DNA of 64,000 nucleotides from Terriglobus albidus (lineage in GTDB: Bacteria > Acidobacteriota > Terriglobia > Terriglobales > Acidobacteriaceae), in NCBI RefSeq assembly GCF_008000815.1, contig NZ_CP042806.1, positions 4,092,001 through 4,156,000 of the forward strand, read 5' to 3'. The notes under the pieces were generated by a model that worked only from the letters and a program-made list of their open reading frames with translations, did no database searches and was not told the DNA's origin. Each line of letters opens with the position of its first letter. The first letter of the stretch is position 1. The position numbers and the translations under genes were made by a program. Shown piece after piece: positions 1 through 7,887 of the stretch.

Positions 1-12
1 AGATTCTCGCGT

Positions 13-993
13 CTAGTACCCGGCGTCGCCCACTATGTTTTCCAGGGGTTCTCGGTTGAGATAGCGTTCCATCTGCTTGCCGATGAAGCCGAATGCACGC
101 TCCATGAAGTTCGGTGTCAGGCCGGCGATATGCGGGGTAATCAGGCAATTGGGAGCGCTCCATAGAGGGTGCCCTTCGGGCAGAGGCTCGGGATCGGTTA
201 CATCCAGCGCGGCGCGGATCTTCCCTTCTGCCAGCACGGCCGTCAGGTCTTCAGTCACCACAATCGGTCCGCGGGCGGCATTTACCAGCAGTGCCCCCTC
301 TCGTAACCGTTCCAAACGTTCCCGTCCGAACATCCCCTGAGTCTCCGCAGTGAGCGGTAGCAGCAAGACCACCACATCCGCCTGCGGCAGCAGAGCATCC
401 AGATCACCGATCGCGTGGACTTCGACCGGCTCCTTCCGCGCTGAACGAGCGACACGGAGCACGTTCTTCACACCAAATACCTTCAACTTTTCTTCGGTTG
501 CAGCTCCGATCGATCCATAGCCGACGATCAATACTGTCCGGCCCCAAAGTTCTTCGCTGAGCACGCGATAGCGTCCGCGTGTATGGGTCTGCTCAGTTAC
601 GAAGGGGTTCCGCAGCTTCCAATCGCCGACCCACTTCCTCTCTTCCTGAGCCTTGGCGTACACCGGTAGCCACTTCATTGAGGCCAGAATGGCCGTCATC
701 ACCCACTCGCTGGTCGAAACATCATGGATGCCGCGTCCATCGCACAAGATTATGCCATCGCGCCTCCAGGGCAGGACCCAATCGACTCCGGCCATGGCGG
801 ACTGCATCACCTTCACGCCCTGCACAAACGGCATCTGGCCCTCGGCTTCGACGCGATTGAAGGGGAGTACCCAGAATTCGACCTCGACCGCCTCCCGTAG
901 GTCCTTCGGAAGCCTTACCAGCTCGATACCATTCCGCGGAAAGAACTCAAGCAACTCCTCCGGAAGATCCGCCTGCACCCCGACACGCACCAT
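13..993 (-). CDS. D-isomer-specific 2-hydroxyacid dehydrogenase
   Basis: NAD(P)-dependent cytosolic enzyme that interconverts a 2-keto acid and a D-2-hydroxy acid; the substrate cannot be read from sequence. The 326-residue length is normal. The Rossmann motif GYGSIG is at 158-163, and the catalytic set is visible as Arg241 (NAARGP), a Glu near 269 (DPEPLP) and His288 (TPHIAG). The first 150 residues are the divergent substrate domain. The ATG at 993 is preceded by a weak GAGG. No operon partner is visible: the next gene, rpsT, is divergent, and the 160 bp between them must hold both promoters. The family is certain; glyoxylate/hydroxypyruvate reductase-like activity is only a guess. Confidence 0.93.
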   Translation of the reverse strand: MVRVGVQADLPEELLEFFPRNGIELVRLPKDLREAVEVEFWVLPFNRVEAEGQMPFVQGVKVMQSAMAGVDWVLPWRRDGIILCDGRGIHDVSTSEWVMTAILASMKWLPVYAKAQEERKWVGDWKLRNPFVTEQTHTRGRYRVLSEELWGRTVLIVGYGSIGAATEEKLKVFGVKNVLRVARSARKEPVEVHAIGDLDALLPQADVVVLLLPLTAETQGMFGRERLERLREGALLVNAARGPIVVTEDLTAVLAEGKIRAALDVTDPEPLPEGHPLWSAPNCLITPHIAGLTPNFMERAFGFIGKQMERYLNREPLENIVGDAGY

Positions 994-1153
994 TTGCGAT
1001 TCCCTCTCCCTCTAAACACCCAATAACACACCCTAAACCTTGCACCTTATATCAAATTCCCGTATTCTTAATCCTCGTAGGGAATGTGGCGCGTGAGTAG
1101 CCGCAGCCTCTCCCCAAATCCCCGACAACCGGGTTGAAAGAAAAGGTTTATCG

Positions 1154-1483
1154 ATGGCGAATCACGTCTCCTCTCTCAAGCGCGCACGTCAGACGGAGCG
1201 CAAGACTGCGGTCAACCGCGCTAACAAATCCAAGCTGCGTGGTTCGCTCCGCGAGCTTCGCGAGTCCCTCGTCGCCGGCGACGCGACTGCAGCAGCTGAG
1301 CAGTTCAAGGCCACCGTTTCGGTGCTCGACAAGTCCGTCCAGAAGGGTGTACTGCACAAGAACACCGCTTCCCGTTACAAGAGCCGTCTGGCTGCCCGCC
1401 TGAAGAATGCGGCCACCGCGACTCCCGTGGCTGCTACCGCCGCCAAGGCTAAGCCGGCGAAGAAGGCTGCCAAGAAGGCCTAA
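1154..1483 (+). CDS. rpsT: 30S ribosomal protein S20
   Basis: Primary 16S rRNA-binding protein of the small subunit. The N-terminus [17 protein letters not shown] and the later [23 protein letters not shown] are typical of S20, where the conserved C-terminal helix carries the N/H-x-AARxKSRL pattern. At 109 residues it is about 20 longer than most S20 proteins because of an Ala/Lys-rich tail from about residue 90 (repeated AAK/KPAKKA units), probably disordered and RNA-binding. An AAGG sits 8 nt before the ATG. It is monocistronic with a UUCG-loop terminator just downstream. Confidence 0.97.
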   Translation: MANHVSSLKRARQTERKTAVNRANKSKLRGSLRELRESLVAGDATAAAEQFKATVSVLDKSVQKGVLHKNTASRYKSRLAARLKNAATATPVAATAAKAKPAKKAAKKA

Positions 1484-1502
1484 GCTATTTCGATCTCTCT
1501 GC

Positions 1503-1528
1503 AAGCCCGCTCTTCGGAGCGGGCTTTT
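1503..1528 (+). terminator. Rho-independent terminator of rpsT
   Basis: A 9-bp stem AGCCCGCTC / GAGCGGGCT closed by a TTCG tetraloop and followed by TTTT. It lies 20 bp after the rpsT stop, in the gap to the convergent gene at 1537-2916. Confidence 0.9.
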
Positions 1529-1536
1529 GCATTTCC

Positions 1537-2916
1537 CTATCTATCCCCGTCGCCGCCGGTCAGATGGATCCGCGCCCTTCCTGGCCGAGGAGCTGCGGAC
1601 AAGGCGTGCTGGAGCTCCTTTTTTTCCTGCGCCGTCGGCTGCGGCAGGTTGAAGATCTCAATCGTCCGCCCCTCTGCGACTGCCAGGCGCGAGCCATCGG
1701 GTGACAGGTCGAAGTTCAGGCCTGCCTGCTGCGGAGGAACCGCAAGAATCTTCGCCAGTGGACGTCCGCTGCTGGTCTGGTAGACCTGAATCTCCTGCCC
1801 CTGCACCGTCTCAGGCGTATTGGAGCTGGGACCGCTTCCCATGATGCTCAGAAGGCGGCTATAAGCAAAACGTCCGGCTTTGTCGGCAGTTTTCAGGGCC
1901 GCCGAATTCGAGTCCCCAGCCAGCACCATCACCCACAAAGCTTTCCCCTCCAGGTTGAATGCGCCGATCTCGGAGTGCGCTACATCGCCGCGGCAACCTA
2001 CGCCAATAAATTCGAAGCCGCTGACAAACGCCGTCAGCGGAGGGCAGCTGGTCTCAAGACCCGCCAGGTCCACCGCCTGCTCTCCACCATACGGCTTCCA
2101 TTCAAACCCCCAGTGCTGGCTATCCTCCCGCACCATATCCAGCAAGCCGGCGGAGAGCATGGGAACCGAAGCGGCGCCCGCAAAGTCCGCATCTCCTCGA
2201 ACCTGGTAGGCAATCGCCCCATCCTTTTCCACCTGCTCCGCAAAGATGGCCTTCGTCTTCAAGCGTTGTTTCAACTTGCCTGGATCACCCTTCAGCGGAT
2301 CAGGCTGCTCCTGCATCTCGATCTGGAGGAAGGTCCCGTCTGGACTGACACCGATTCCTTTGAAGGCTCCTTCTGCAATCAGGAGCTCATTGTCCACGAA
2401 TGGTCTGTCCGCCTTCAGCGCTTCAAGAGGGGAGAAGGTCGAAAGCCGTCCGCGAATTCGTAGCAGAAACTGACCCCGCCCCAGCCGCCAGAGATATCGC
2501 CATCCATCGTGTAGACGCCACTTCGTCTCACCGACAACCGTCCCCGAAGGGAGCTCAATGAGCTGTGCCTTCACCATCCGGTCTTCATCGCTCTCCGGAT
2601 CATCGACGATACGCGGCAGCAGTTCCTTGACCGGGGAGGTCACCAGCAGATGCCGCTCGTCGACAAAGTCGATGGTCTGGTACACGGTGCGATCCAGAAG
2701 GAATCTGGCCTGCGGCAGTATCAAACCCAGGTCGATGCGGAGGTCCGCTTTTTGCGTCTTTGGGACCTGTAGCTGGTTGGGCGACGTCTTCTGCGGTCTT
2801 GGCGGCTGCAATGGAATCTGGGTCTGCGCAAACAGAGCAGTGTGCACACAGAGCACGACTAGAGCATTTTTCCTGTTGATGGGTATCCCGGAAGAGGCGT
2901 GCAACGGCGTTTTCAT
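1537..2916 (-). CDS. Secreted beta-propeller-like protein of unknown function
   Basis: Not recognised as a named family. With the ATG at 2916 it has 459 residues: an N-terminal signal sequence (basic NRK, hydrophobic run ALVVLCVHTALFA, cleavage near AQ), then a long beta-rich region with SPDGTFLQIE and LSPDGSRLAVAEGR, typical of WD40/TolB-like propeller blades. It is therefore probably a periplasmic propeller. The start is unusual: the open frame runs back to 3057, but everything upstream of the hydrophobic core lies inside the palindromic repeat at 2859-2973, and the chosen ATG sits in that repeat's central hairpin with no clear Shine-Dalgarno. The original start may have been lost. It is convergent with rpsT. 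Confidence 0.6.
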   Translation of the reverse strand: MKTPLHASSGIPINRKNALVVLCVHTALFAQTQIPLQPPRPQKTSPNQLQVPKTQKADLRIDLGLILPQARFLLDRTVYQTIDFVDERHLLVTSPVKELLPRIVDDPESDEDRMVKAQLIELPSGTVVGETKWRLHDGWRYLWRLGRGQFLLRIRGRLSTFSPLEALKADRPFVDNELLIAEGAFKGIGVSPDGTFLQIEMQEQPDPLKGDPGKLKQRLKTKAIFAEQVEKDGAIAYQVRGDADFAGAASVPMLSAGLLDMVREDSQHWGFEWKPYGGEQAVDLAGLETSCPPLTAFVSGFEFIGVGCRGDVAHSEIGAFNLEGKALWVMVLAGDSNSAALKTADKAGRFAYSRLLSIMGSGPSSNTPETVQGQEIQVYQTSSGRPLAKILAVPPQQAGLNFDLSPDGSRLAVAEGRTIEIFNLPQPTAQEKKELQHALSAAPRPGRARIHLTGGDGDR

Positions 2917-2973
2917 TGCGGAAAACGCCCATAGATACCGAATCCCTACACTACACCTACGGGAAAAATGCTC
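2859..2973. repeat. Palindromic dispersed repeat, copy 1
   Basis: About 115 bp with terminal inverted repeats (CTAGAGCATTTTTCCTGT at the left, ACGGGAAAAATGCTC at the right) and a central hairpin GGCGTTTTC-ATTGCG-GAAAACGCC at 2906-2929. It matches the copies at 5526 and 16457 over most of its length, in the same orientation. The element has no coding capacity of its own and resembles a REP/MITE-type sequence. This copy overlaps the 5' end of the leftward gene at 1537-2916. Confidence 0.88.
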
Positions 2974-3084
2974 CATTCCCGAGATCGCATTGGCCCATCG
3001 TATCTGCATCGTTTCGTGTGACTCCCACTCTTTCATAACGACGCTCTCAACCGCCACTCCCCTCAGGTGTGCGACATTGAAGAG

Positions 3085-4005
3085 ATGGCCCCTTCACGCA
3101 ACCGAGCATCAGGATTTCTGGCCTGCGCCGCCGCAGGCACCTTCTGGGGCATGGGTTTTTACTTTGGCAAGATCGCCCTGGCCGAGATGGCAGTAGGGCA
3201 CATGGTCTTCTACCGCTTCCTGTTCGCCACCCTGGCCATGCTTCCCGTCGTGCTGACACGGCGGCCGGGACTCTCGCGCCCCGAATGGGGCATATTGCTT
3301 CTCGGCACCTTTCTCGGGATTCCTCTGCAATTCCTCCTGCAGTTCAAGGGACTCTCTCTCACGACCGTTTCCCATGCCGCGCTGATGGTGGGCACGATGC
3401 CGGTCATTCTGGCCGTTGGGGCTACTCTCTTTGCGCACGAGCGTCTTGACTGGGTCGGCTGGTCTTCCCTGGCCGTCTCCACCACAGGTGCGGCACTCAT
3501 CGCTACTGGAGGACGCCACAGCCACGCTGCAGGCGATCCCACACTTGCCGGCGACATGCTGGTGGTTCTATCACTGCTGATCGCTCTTTTCTGGGTTCTG
3601 TGTAACAAACGACTCATGGGAAGTCATTCCGCACTGGTGGTCACCGCCTACAGCCTGTTGAGCGGCATGCTGATGCTCTGCCTGATTGTGCCCGCCATGT
3701 ATGGGTTGCCTCCGGTGCATGGCGTCTCTTTGAAAGCCTGGCTCGCTCTCGCCGCCAGCGGCCTTTTGTGTACGGCTGCCTCCACCTTTCTGTGGAACTA
3801 TGGCATCGCCCATGTTCCTGCATCACAAGCCGGCGTCTTTCTCAACATGGAGCCGCTCATGGGCTCCATCCTCGGCGTTACTCTTTTGAGAGAGACACTA
3901 GGACCTACCGGCATCACAGGCGGCATGCTGATCCTCATCGCCGCCATCACCCTTACCACCAAGTCCAGGGCTCGCGTCAAAGAGCCGGACTGCATCCCCA
4001 CCTAG
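3085..4005 (+). CDS. EamA/DMT-family transporter
   Basis: Inner-membrane exporter of the drug/metabolite transporter superfamily with two EamA repeats and about ten membrane segments. The first repeat begins SGFLACAAAGTFWGMGFYFGK and includes the FYRFLFA motif; the second begins near LLIALFWVLCNKRL and ends with QAGVFLNMEPLMGSILGVTLL. The substrate is unknown; relatives export amino acids or other metabolites. An in-frame GTG at 3067 is also possible, but the ATG at 3085, before APSRNRASG, gives a normal N-terminus. The HAD gene at 4015 follows after only 9 bp, so the two are probably cotranscribed. Confidence 0.9.
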   Translation: MAPSRNRASGFLACAAAGTFWGMGFYFGKIALAEMAVGHMVFYRFLFATLAMLPVVLTRRPGLSRPEWGILLLGTFLGIPLQFLLQFKGLSLTTVSHAALMVGTMPVILAVGATLFAHERLDWVGWSSLAVSTTGAALIATGGRHSHAAGDPTLAGDMLVVLSLLIALFWVLCNKRLMGSHSALVVTAYSLLSGMLMLCLIVPAMYGLPPVHGVSLKAWLALAASGLLCTAASTFLWNYGIAHVPASQAGVFLNMEPLMGSILGVTLLRETLGPTGITGGMLILIAAITLTTKSRARVKEPDCIPT

Positions 4006-4014
4006 AGAGTTCGC

Positions 4015-4938
4015 TTGCAGCAATCACCACGCCTCATCGCCATCGATATTGACGGCACCCTGCTCCCCCCGGAGGGCAAAGTCACGCAACGCACCATCGA
4101 TGCGTTGCTGCGTGCCCAGGAAGCCGGCATTCATATCGCCATTGCCACCGGCCGGCGGCACTGCTACGCGCTGCGCGTGCTGCGTGAGATCGGCCTGGCG
4201 CCCCACAATACCCTTATCTCTTCGAACGGAGCCGTGCTGCGCAATTTCAACCACGAGTTGCTGCATCGCTCCACGCTTGCCCGTGATACGTCCATCTGGC
4301 TCGCACAGCATCTCGCCGACTTCCGCAACACGCTGGTTCTCACCTTCGACCTTGTCGGCCCCGACGGCGAAGATGCCCGCGGCGCCCTCGTAGTTGAGCA
4401 CCTCGATCACCTGCACCAGTCCATCAGTCGCTGGATGGTCGCCAACGAACCTTATATCTCCCACGTCAACCCAATCGAAGATGCTCTCACCGGCGATTCG
4501 CCAATTCAGGCAATGCTCTGCGGCACTATCGATCACATGCAGCAAGCGGAAGCTCACCTGCTCGCGCATGAGCATGTTTACTCCGCCAATCACGATGCCC
4601 ACGAACGGCTGCACACGGCTCGTGTCGCCATCCATCGTACGGAGTATCCCGAGCGTGATCTCTGTATCGTCGACATTCTTCCCGCAGGCTGCTCCAAAGG
4701 CATTGCTCTGGAGCGACTCGCCCGCAGCCTGAATCTTCCCATGGGGCAGACACTCGCTGTCGGAGATAACTGGAACGATCTTTCGATGCTGCAGACCGCC
4801 GGGAGCGCCGCTCTGATGTCCAACGCTCCACCGGAGCTACTCGCTCTTGCGCGCCGGCACGGATGGCGCATTCTGCCATCACATGCGGAGGACGGCGTCG
4901 CACATCTTCTGGAAGATCTGCTCGGTACGGCAAAATAG
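4015..4938 (+). CDS. Cof-type HAD-IIB phosphatase
   Basis: Cytosolic HAD-superfamily phosphatase acting on sugar phosphates or related metabolites. Motif I DIDGTLL carries the nucleophile Asp near residue 11, TGRR is seen in the early core, and motif IV GDNWND has Asp251 and Asp255. The C2-type cap lies between about 85 and 200, and the length of 307 is a little above the family norm. It starts at TTG, 9 bp after the EamA stop with AGAGAG upstream, and ends 3 bp before the next HAD gene. The tight EamA-Cof-HAD order suggests one transcript; the substrate is unknown. Confidence 0.9.
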   Translation: MQQSPRLIAIDIDGTLLPPEGKVTQRTIDALLRAQEAGIHIAIATGRRHCYALRVLREIGLAPHNTLISSNGAVLRNFNHELLHRSTLARDTSIWLAQHLADFRNTLVLTFDLVGPDGEDARGALVVEHLDHLHQSISRWMVANEPYISHVNPIEDALTGDSPIQAMLCGTIDHMQQAEAHLLAHEHVYSANHDAHERLHTARVAIHRTEYPERDLCIVDILPAGCSKGIALERLARSLNLPMGQTLAVGDNWNDLSMLQTAGSAALMSNAPPELLALARRHGWRILPSHAEDGVAHLLEDLLGTAK

Positions 4939-4941
4939 AGT

Positions 4942-5529
4942 ATGGACACGAATGCTCTCGCCCTCCCAGCCGGAAACTTCAAAGCCTACCTTTTTGACAT
5001 GGACGGCACTATCGCCGATACCATGCCGCTGCATTTCGTCTCCTGGACGCAGGCCGTGGAAGAGGCCGGCGGCACTTTCCCGGAAGACCTTTTTTATGCC
5101 TGGGGCGGCGTTCCCCTCATCGGGGTGGTGGAGAATCTGAATCGGCATTTCGGCTATAAGCTCGACCCGGCCGCGGTTGCCCATCGCAAGGAAGACCTGT
5201 ATCTCAGCATGCTGGACCAGGTCACTCCCGTAGCCTCGGTGCTCGAACATGTCCATGCGCAGTATGGCAAAATCCCGTTCGCCATCGTCTCAGGATCTCC
5301 GCGCGATTCCATTCGCCGTACGCTCACCACGCTTAATCTGCTGAGCTACTTCCCTGTCATCGTGGGTGCTGAAGACTACAAGCAAGGCAAACCCAATCCC
5401 GAACCCTTCCTGACCGCCGCCGCGCGGCTAAACGTCGAGCCGGTAGATTGCCTCGTCTTCGAGGACGCCGATGCCGGTATCCGTGCCGCCGAGGCTGCCG
5501 GAATGCAATGGGTCCACGTCCCGAGCTAG
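4942..5529 (+). CDS. HAD-IA phosphatase, beta-phosphoglucomutase/YqaB-like
   Basis: Small-molecule phosphatase or mutase with a helical cap. Motif I FDMDGTIADT puts Asp19 and Asp21 at the active site, the second Asp acting as acid/base. Motif II is SGSPRDS, motif III KQGKPNP and motif IV FEDADAGIRAA. At 195 residues it is near the family length. The last codons are VHVPS followed by TAG, and this stop lies in the first bases (CTAG) of palindromic repeat copy 2, so the element sets the C-terminus and may have trimmed a few residues. It follows the Cof phosphatase by 3 bp. Confidence 0.9.
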   Translation: MDTNALALPAGNFKAYLFDMDGTIADTMPLHFVSWTQAVEEAGGTFPEDLFYAWGGVPLIGVVENLNRHFGYKLDPAAVAHRKEDLYLSMLDQVTPVASVLEHVHAQYGKIPFAIVSGSPRDSIRRTLTTLNLLSYFPVIVGAEDYKQGKPNPEPFLTAAARLNVEPVDCLVFEDADAGIRAAEAAGMQWVHVPS

Positions 5530-5635
5530 CGCATTTTGCTGGGTATCCCGGAAGAGAAGTGCAGCGGCGTTTTCATTGCGGAAAACGCCCATAGATGTGG
5601 AAGCCCGACATTGCACCTACAGGGAAAAGGCTCTA
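5526..5635. repeat. Palindromic dispersed repeat, copy 2
   Basis: About 110 bp, with the same central hairpin GGCGTTTTC-ATTGCG-GAAAACGCC and the same right end (ACAGGGAAAAGGCTCTA, one change) as copies 1 and 3. The left end is shortened (CTAGCGCATTTTGCTGGG). Its first four bases contain the stop codon of the HAD gene ending at 5529. Confidence 0.88.
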
Positions 5636-5654
5636 CCGTCCCACCCTGCAATTC

Positions 5655-5666
5655 TGAACCTGTTCA
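5655..5666. promoter_or_regulatory. Second, imperfect TetR-type operator candidate
   Basis: TGAACCTGTTCA shares the TGAAC-N2-GTTCA plan with the perfect palindrome at 5707-5722, about 45 bp downstream. Both sit in front of the membrane-protein/TetR pair. Confidence 0.5.
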
Positions 5667-5706
5667 AAAATTTGCGACCATAGTGTTCCTTGGCCGCATC
5701 TATTAA

Positions 5707-5722
5707 ACTGAACGCGTTCAGT
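5707..5722. promoter_or_regulatory. Probable TetR operator
   Basis: The perfect 16-bp palindrome ACTGAACGCGTTCAGT ends 27 bp before the ATG at 5750. The second gene of this unit encodes a TetR repressor, and such palindromes in front of a TetR gene usually mark autoregulation. This is inferred from position and symmetry only. Confidence 0.65.
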
Positions 5723-5749
5723 AAGACGCGCCGAAAGGAGAACCAAACC

Positions 5750-6172
5750 ATGTATCTCGTCGGTTGCTATATCGCCTATCTGCTGCTCAGCCTTGTCACT
5801 GTCGTCTGGGTCGCACGGACCCTTCATAAGAATGGCCGCGTCTTTCTGCTCGACGCTTTTCACGGCAACACCGGGTTGGCCGATTCTGTGAATCATCTCC
5901 TCGTCGTGGGCTTCTATCTCATCAACATCGGCTATGTGACGCTGGCTCTTCGCGAGGGCAATCCGGTCACAAATATGCAGCAGGCCATTGAGTTGATCAG
6001 CACCAAGATCGGAACCGTTCTGCTGATTCTGGGTCTGATGCACTTCTTCAACATCTTTCTCTTCAACCGCGCACGCAAGGCGGCACGCCATCCCAAGACA
6101 CCCGCGGAACAGGCATACTACACTCAACGCTTTGCGCCCCAGCAGGCAGAACCGCAGACCAACACACAATGA
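5750..6172 (+). CDS. Small inner-membrane protein
   Basis: Not recognised. It has 140 residues with three hydrophobic helices at about 3-22, 45-65 and 83-103, joined by short polar loops (LHKNGRVFLLDAFHGN; LREGNPVTNMQQA), and a charged, proline-containing C-terminal tail. The ATG at 5750 has a good AGGAG 8 nt upstream and is preferred to an upstream in-frame start, which would place the operator palindrome inside the gene. Its stop overlaps the ATG of the TetR gene (ATGA), so translation is coupled. It is probably what the TetR repressor controls; its function is unknown. Confidence 0.8.
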   Translation: MYLVGCYIAYLLLSLVTVVWVARTLHKNGRVFLLDAFHGNTGLADSVNHLLVVGFYLINIGYVTLALREGNPVTNMQQAIELISTKIGTVLLILGLMHFFNIFLFNRARKAARHPKTPAEQAYYTQRFAPQQAEPQTNTQ

Positions 6173-6840
6173 CCACCAAGACGCAGAAATCCGAAGAGAC
6201 GCGGGCGCTGATCCTCTCCACGGCGCTCGCTCTCTTTCGCGAGCAAGGCTTTGAAAAAACCACCATGCGCGAGATCGCCGCTGAAGCCGGCGTCGCCCTG
6301 GGAGCAACGTATTACTACTTCGCCTCCAAAGATGCGCTTGTTCTTGCCTTCTATGCTCAATCGCAGGCGGAGCTTGAGCCGCTGCTCTCCGAGGTGCTTA
6401 CTCGCAAGCATAAAAACCTTCAGGCACGCCTGCATGCTCTCATCACGACCAAGCTCGAATACTTCCGGCCGAACCGTTCTCTGCTCTCAGCCCTGGCGGC
6501 CCATACCAACCCCGGCCACTCGCTCTCTCCCTTCAGCGAAGACTCTCGGGCTATCCGGGAGCGCGATGTTCAAACCTTCCAACAGGCGCTCGATGTCGAT
6601 AAGGTGAAATACCCGGCCGACCTGGCGCCCCACCTCCCGGCCGTGCTTTGGATCTACCAGATGGGCATCATCCTTTACTGGGTCTACGATCCGAGTCCCG
6701 CGCAGCGGCGCACTTTCAAACTCCTGGACAAGTCGTTGCCGATTGTCACGAGGCTCATTCAGATCTCTACGCTTCCGCTGATGAAGCCGCTCCGCAAACT
6801 CACGGTTGAGTTGCTTGAAACTATCTATGGCCCTGACTAG
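6169..6840 (+). CDS. TetR/AcrR-family transcriptional regulator
   Basis: DNA-binding repressor of 223 residues. The N-terminal helix-turn-helix covers about 10-60 (ILSTALALFREQGFEKTTM, REIAAEAGVALGATYYYF, SKDAL), which is the classical TetR pattern. The remainder is the all-helical ligand and dimer domain, with WIYQMGIILYWVYD near 165-180. It overlaps the membrane-protein gene by 4 bp. The palindromes at 5655 and 5707 are its likely binding sites, and the signal molecule is unknown. Confidence 0.95.
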   Translation: MTTKTQKSEETRALILSTALALFREQGFEKTTMREIAAEAGVALGATYYYFASKDALVLAFYAQSQAELEPLLSEVLTRKHKNLQARLHALITTKLEYFRPNRSLLSALAAHTNPGHSLSPFSEDSRAIRERDVQTFQQALDVDKVKYPADLAPHLPAVLWIYQMGIILYWVYDPSPAQRRTFKLLDKSLPIVTRLIQISTLPLMKPLRKLTVELLETIYGPD

Positions 6841-6907
6841 AGCGTCGTGAACGCCCTAGCAACCCCGCACACGGTTCTCCCCTCTCATCTCCCCCAGGAG
6901 ATGGATT

Positions 6908-7270
6908 ATGTCGCATAGACCCAACCTTGTCCGAGGGCTTCTGATTGGCGCCACTGCCGGTATTGCCGCAACCCTCGTCATGGATCAGTTTCAGAAATTT
7001 GCGGACGCCGGACAGAAAGCAGTCGAAAAGCAAAAGAAGCTTGCGGAAGGCGAGTCGGAGTGGGCGATTGCGCATGAACACCGGTGGCGGAACTGCCTTC
7101 GGCACACTTCTCTTCCTGGGTGCGGATGAGATCGTAGTACCTGCCTTCAAGCTATCTCCACCGCCCAACATGACTCCAGTAGGCTCACACCTGCAACACT
7201 GGGCTGCTCACGTTGTTTTTATGGAGGAACCCTGGAGCTGGCACGCAATCTGCTCCGCCACATCGCATGA
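6908..7270 (+). pseudogene. DUF1440-like membrane protein, frameshifted
   Basis: The start MSHRPNLVRGLLIGATAGIAA has an AGGAG upstream and reads like the first helix of DUF1440 (YagU-like) proteins, but this frame loses homology near 7080. The match continues in another frame as GGGTAFGTLLFLGADEIVVPAF, then returns to the first frame after a T run near 7215 as YGGTLELARNLLRHIA and a stop at 7268-7270. The central part found in family members also seems missing. Two compensating frameshifts plus a deletion point to a decayed gene rather than a sequencing slip. The family assignment is from memory of the GTAFG...GADEVAVPA signature. Confidence 0.6.
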
Positions 7271-7276
7271 AGCACA

Positions 7277-7792
7277 ATGGAAGGTATGGCACAGGATCTC
7301 GCTGGTACCTTCCTCTCTTTTTCAGAACGCCGCATGGGACTTGCGGTAAAGAACATTCACGACTGCATCGCCCGGCTCACTGACGATCAGCTTTGGCAGC
7401 GCGGCGGCGACCATGAAAACTCCGTTGCCAATCTCCTGCTGCACTTGGCCGGGAACATCCGCCAGTGGATTATGCATGGCGTCGCGGGACATCCTGACAT
7501 TCGTCAGCGCGACGAAGAGTTTTCCCTTACGGTTCGTCTGCCGCGTGAGGCCGTACTGCGCATCTTCGACACAACACTGGAGGAAGCGCGCAGCATCATC
7601 GCCACTCTGCCGCACGATGATCTGATGACGATCACCGACCCGCAGCCGGGCGCCAGCTGGGGAGCCGTCACCAAGTTAGAAGCCATCTACCTGGTCGTCG
7701 GCCATCTGCAGCAGCACACCGGTCAGATCATTCTGCTTACCAAACAGATGACCGCCACGGATCTGGACCTTACGATGCCAAGAAGGCGCTAA
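7277..7792 (+). CDS. DinB-like/DUF1572 four-helix-bundle protein
   Basis: Soluble 171-residue protein of the DinB/YfiT superfamily, DUF1572 type. The likely metal-binding histidines are in HENSVANLLLHLAGN and GHLQQHTGQI, at the usual places on helices 2 and 4. Relatives include thiol transferases that use bacillithiol or mycothiol, but most have no known role. It starts 6 bp after the remains of the DUF1440-like gene and is convergent with the VWFA gene; the long hairpin at 7809-7887 fills the gap. Confidence 0.85.
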   Translation: MEGMAQDLAGTFLSFSERRMGLAVKNIHDCIARLTDDQLWQRGGDHENSVANLLLHLAGNIRQWIMHGVAGHPDIRQRDEEFSLTVRLPREAVLRIFDTTLEEARSIIATLPHDDLMTITDPQPGASWGAVTKLEAIYLVVGHLQQHTGQIILLTKQMTATDLDLTMPRRR

Positions 7793-7808
7793 AAAGCGCG
7801 GTGGAACT

Positions 7809-7887
7809 GTTGAATAGTTGAATGGTCGCTTCGCGTTCAGAACTGAGCGAACGCGGCTTCACTATTCAACCATTCAACTATTCCAAC
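7809..7887. repeat. Nested inverted repeat between convergent genes
   Basis: The left arm GTTGAATAGTTGAATGGT (7809-7826) pairs with the right arm at 7869-7887 with one extra base; inside lies a second stem CGCGTTC / GAACGCG (7832-7838, 7849-7855). The arms are built from tandem TTGAATAG-like units. The structure can serve as a bidirectional terminator for the DinB-like and VWFA genes. The last four codons of the VWFA gene (GAA GTT GAA TAG) are made from the same unit. Confidence 0.7.

Noticed and set aside
7277-7349. Continuation of the DUF1440-like middle frame into the DinB-like gene, considered as a fusion
   Set aside because: The tail after 7222 does not match either family in that frame; the third segment returns to the first frame and stops at 7270.
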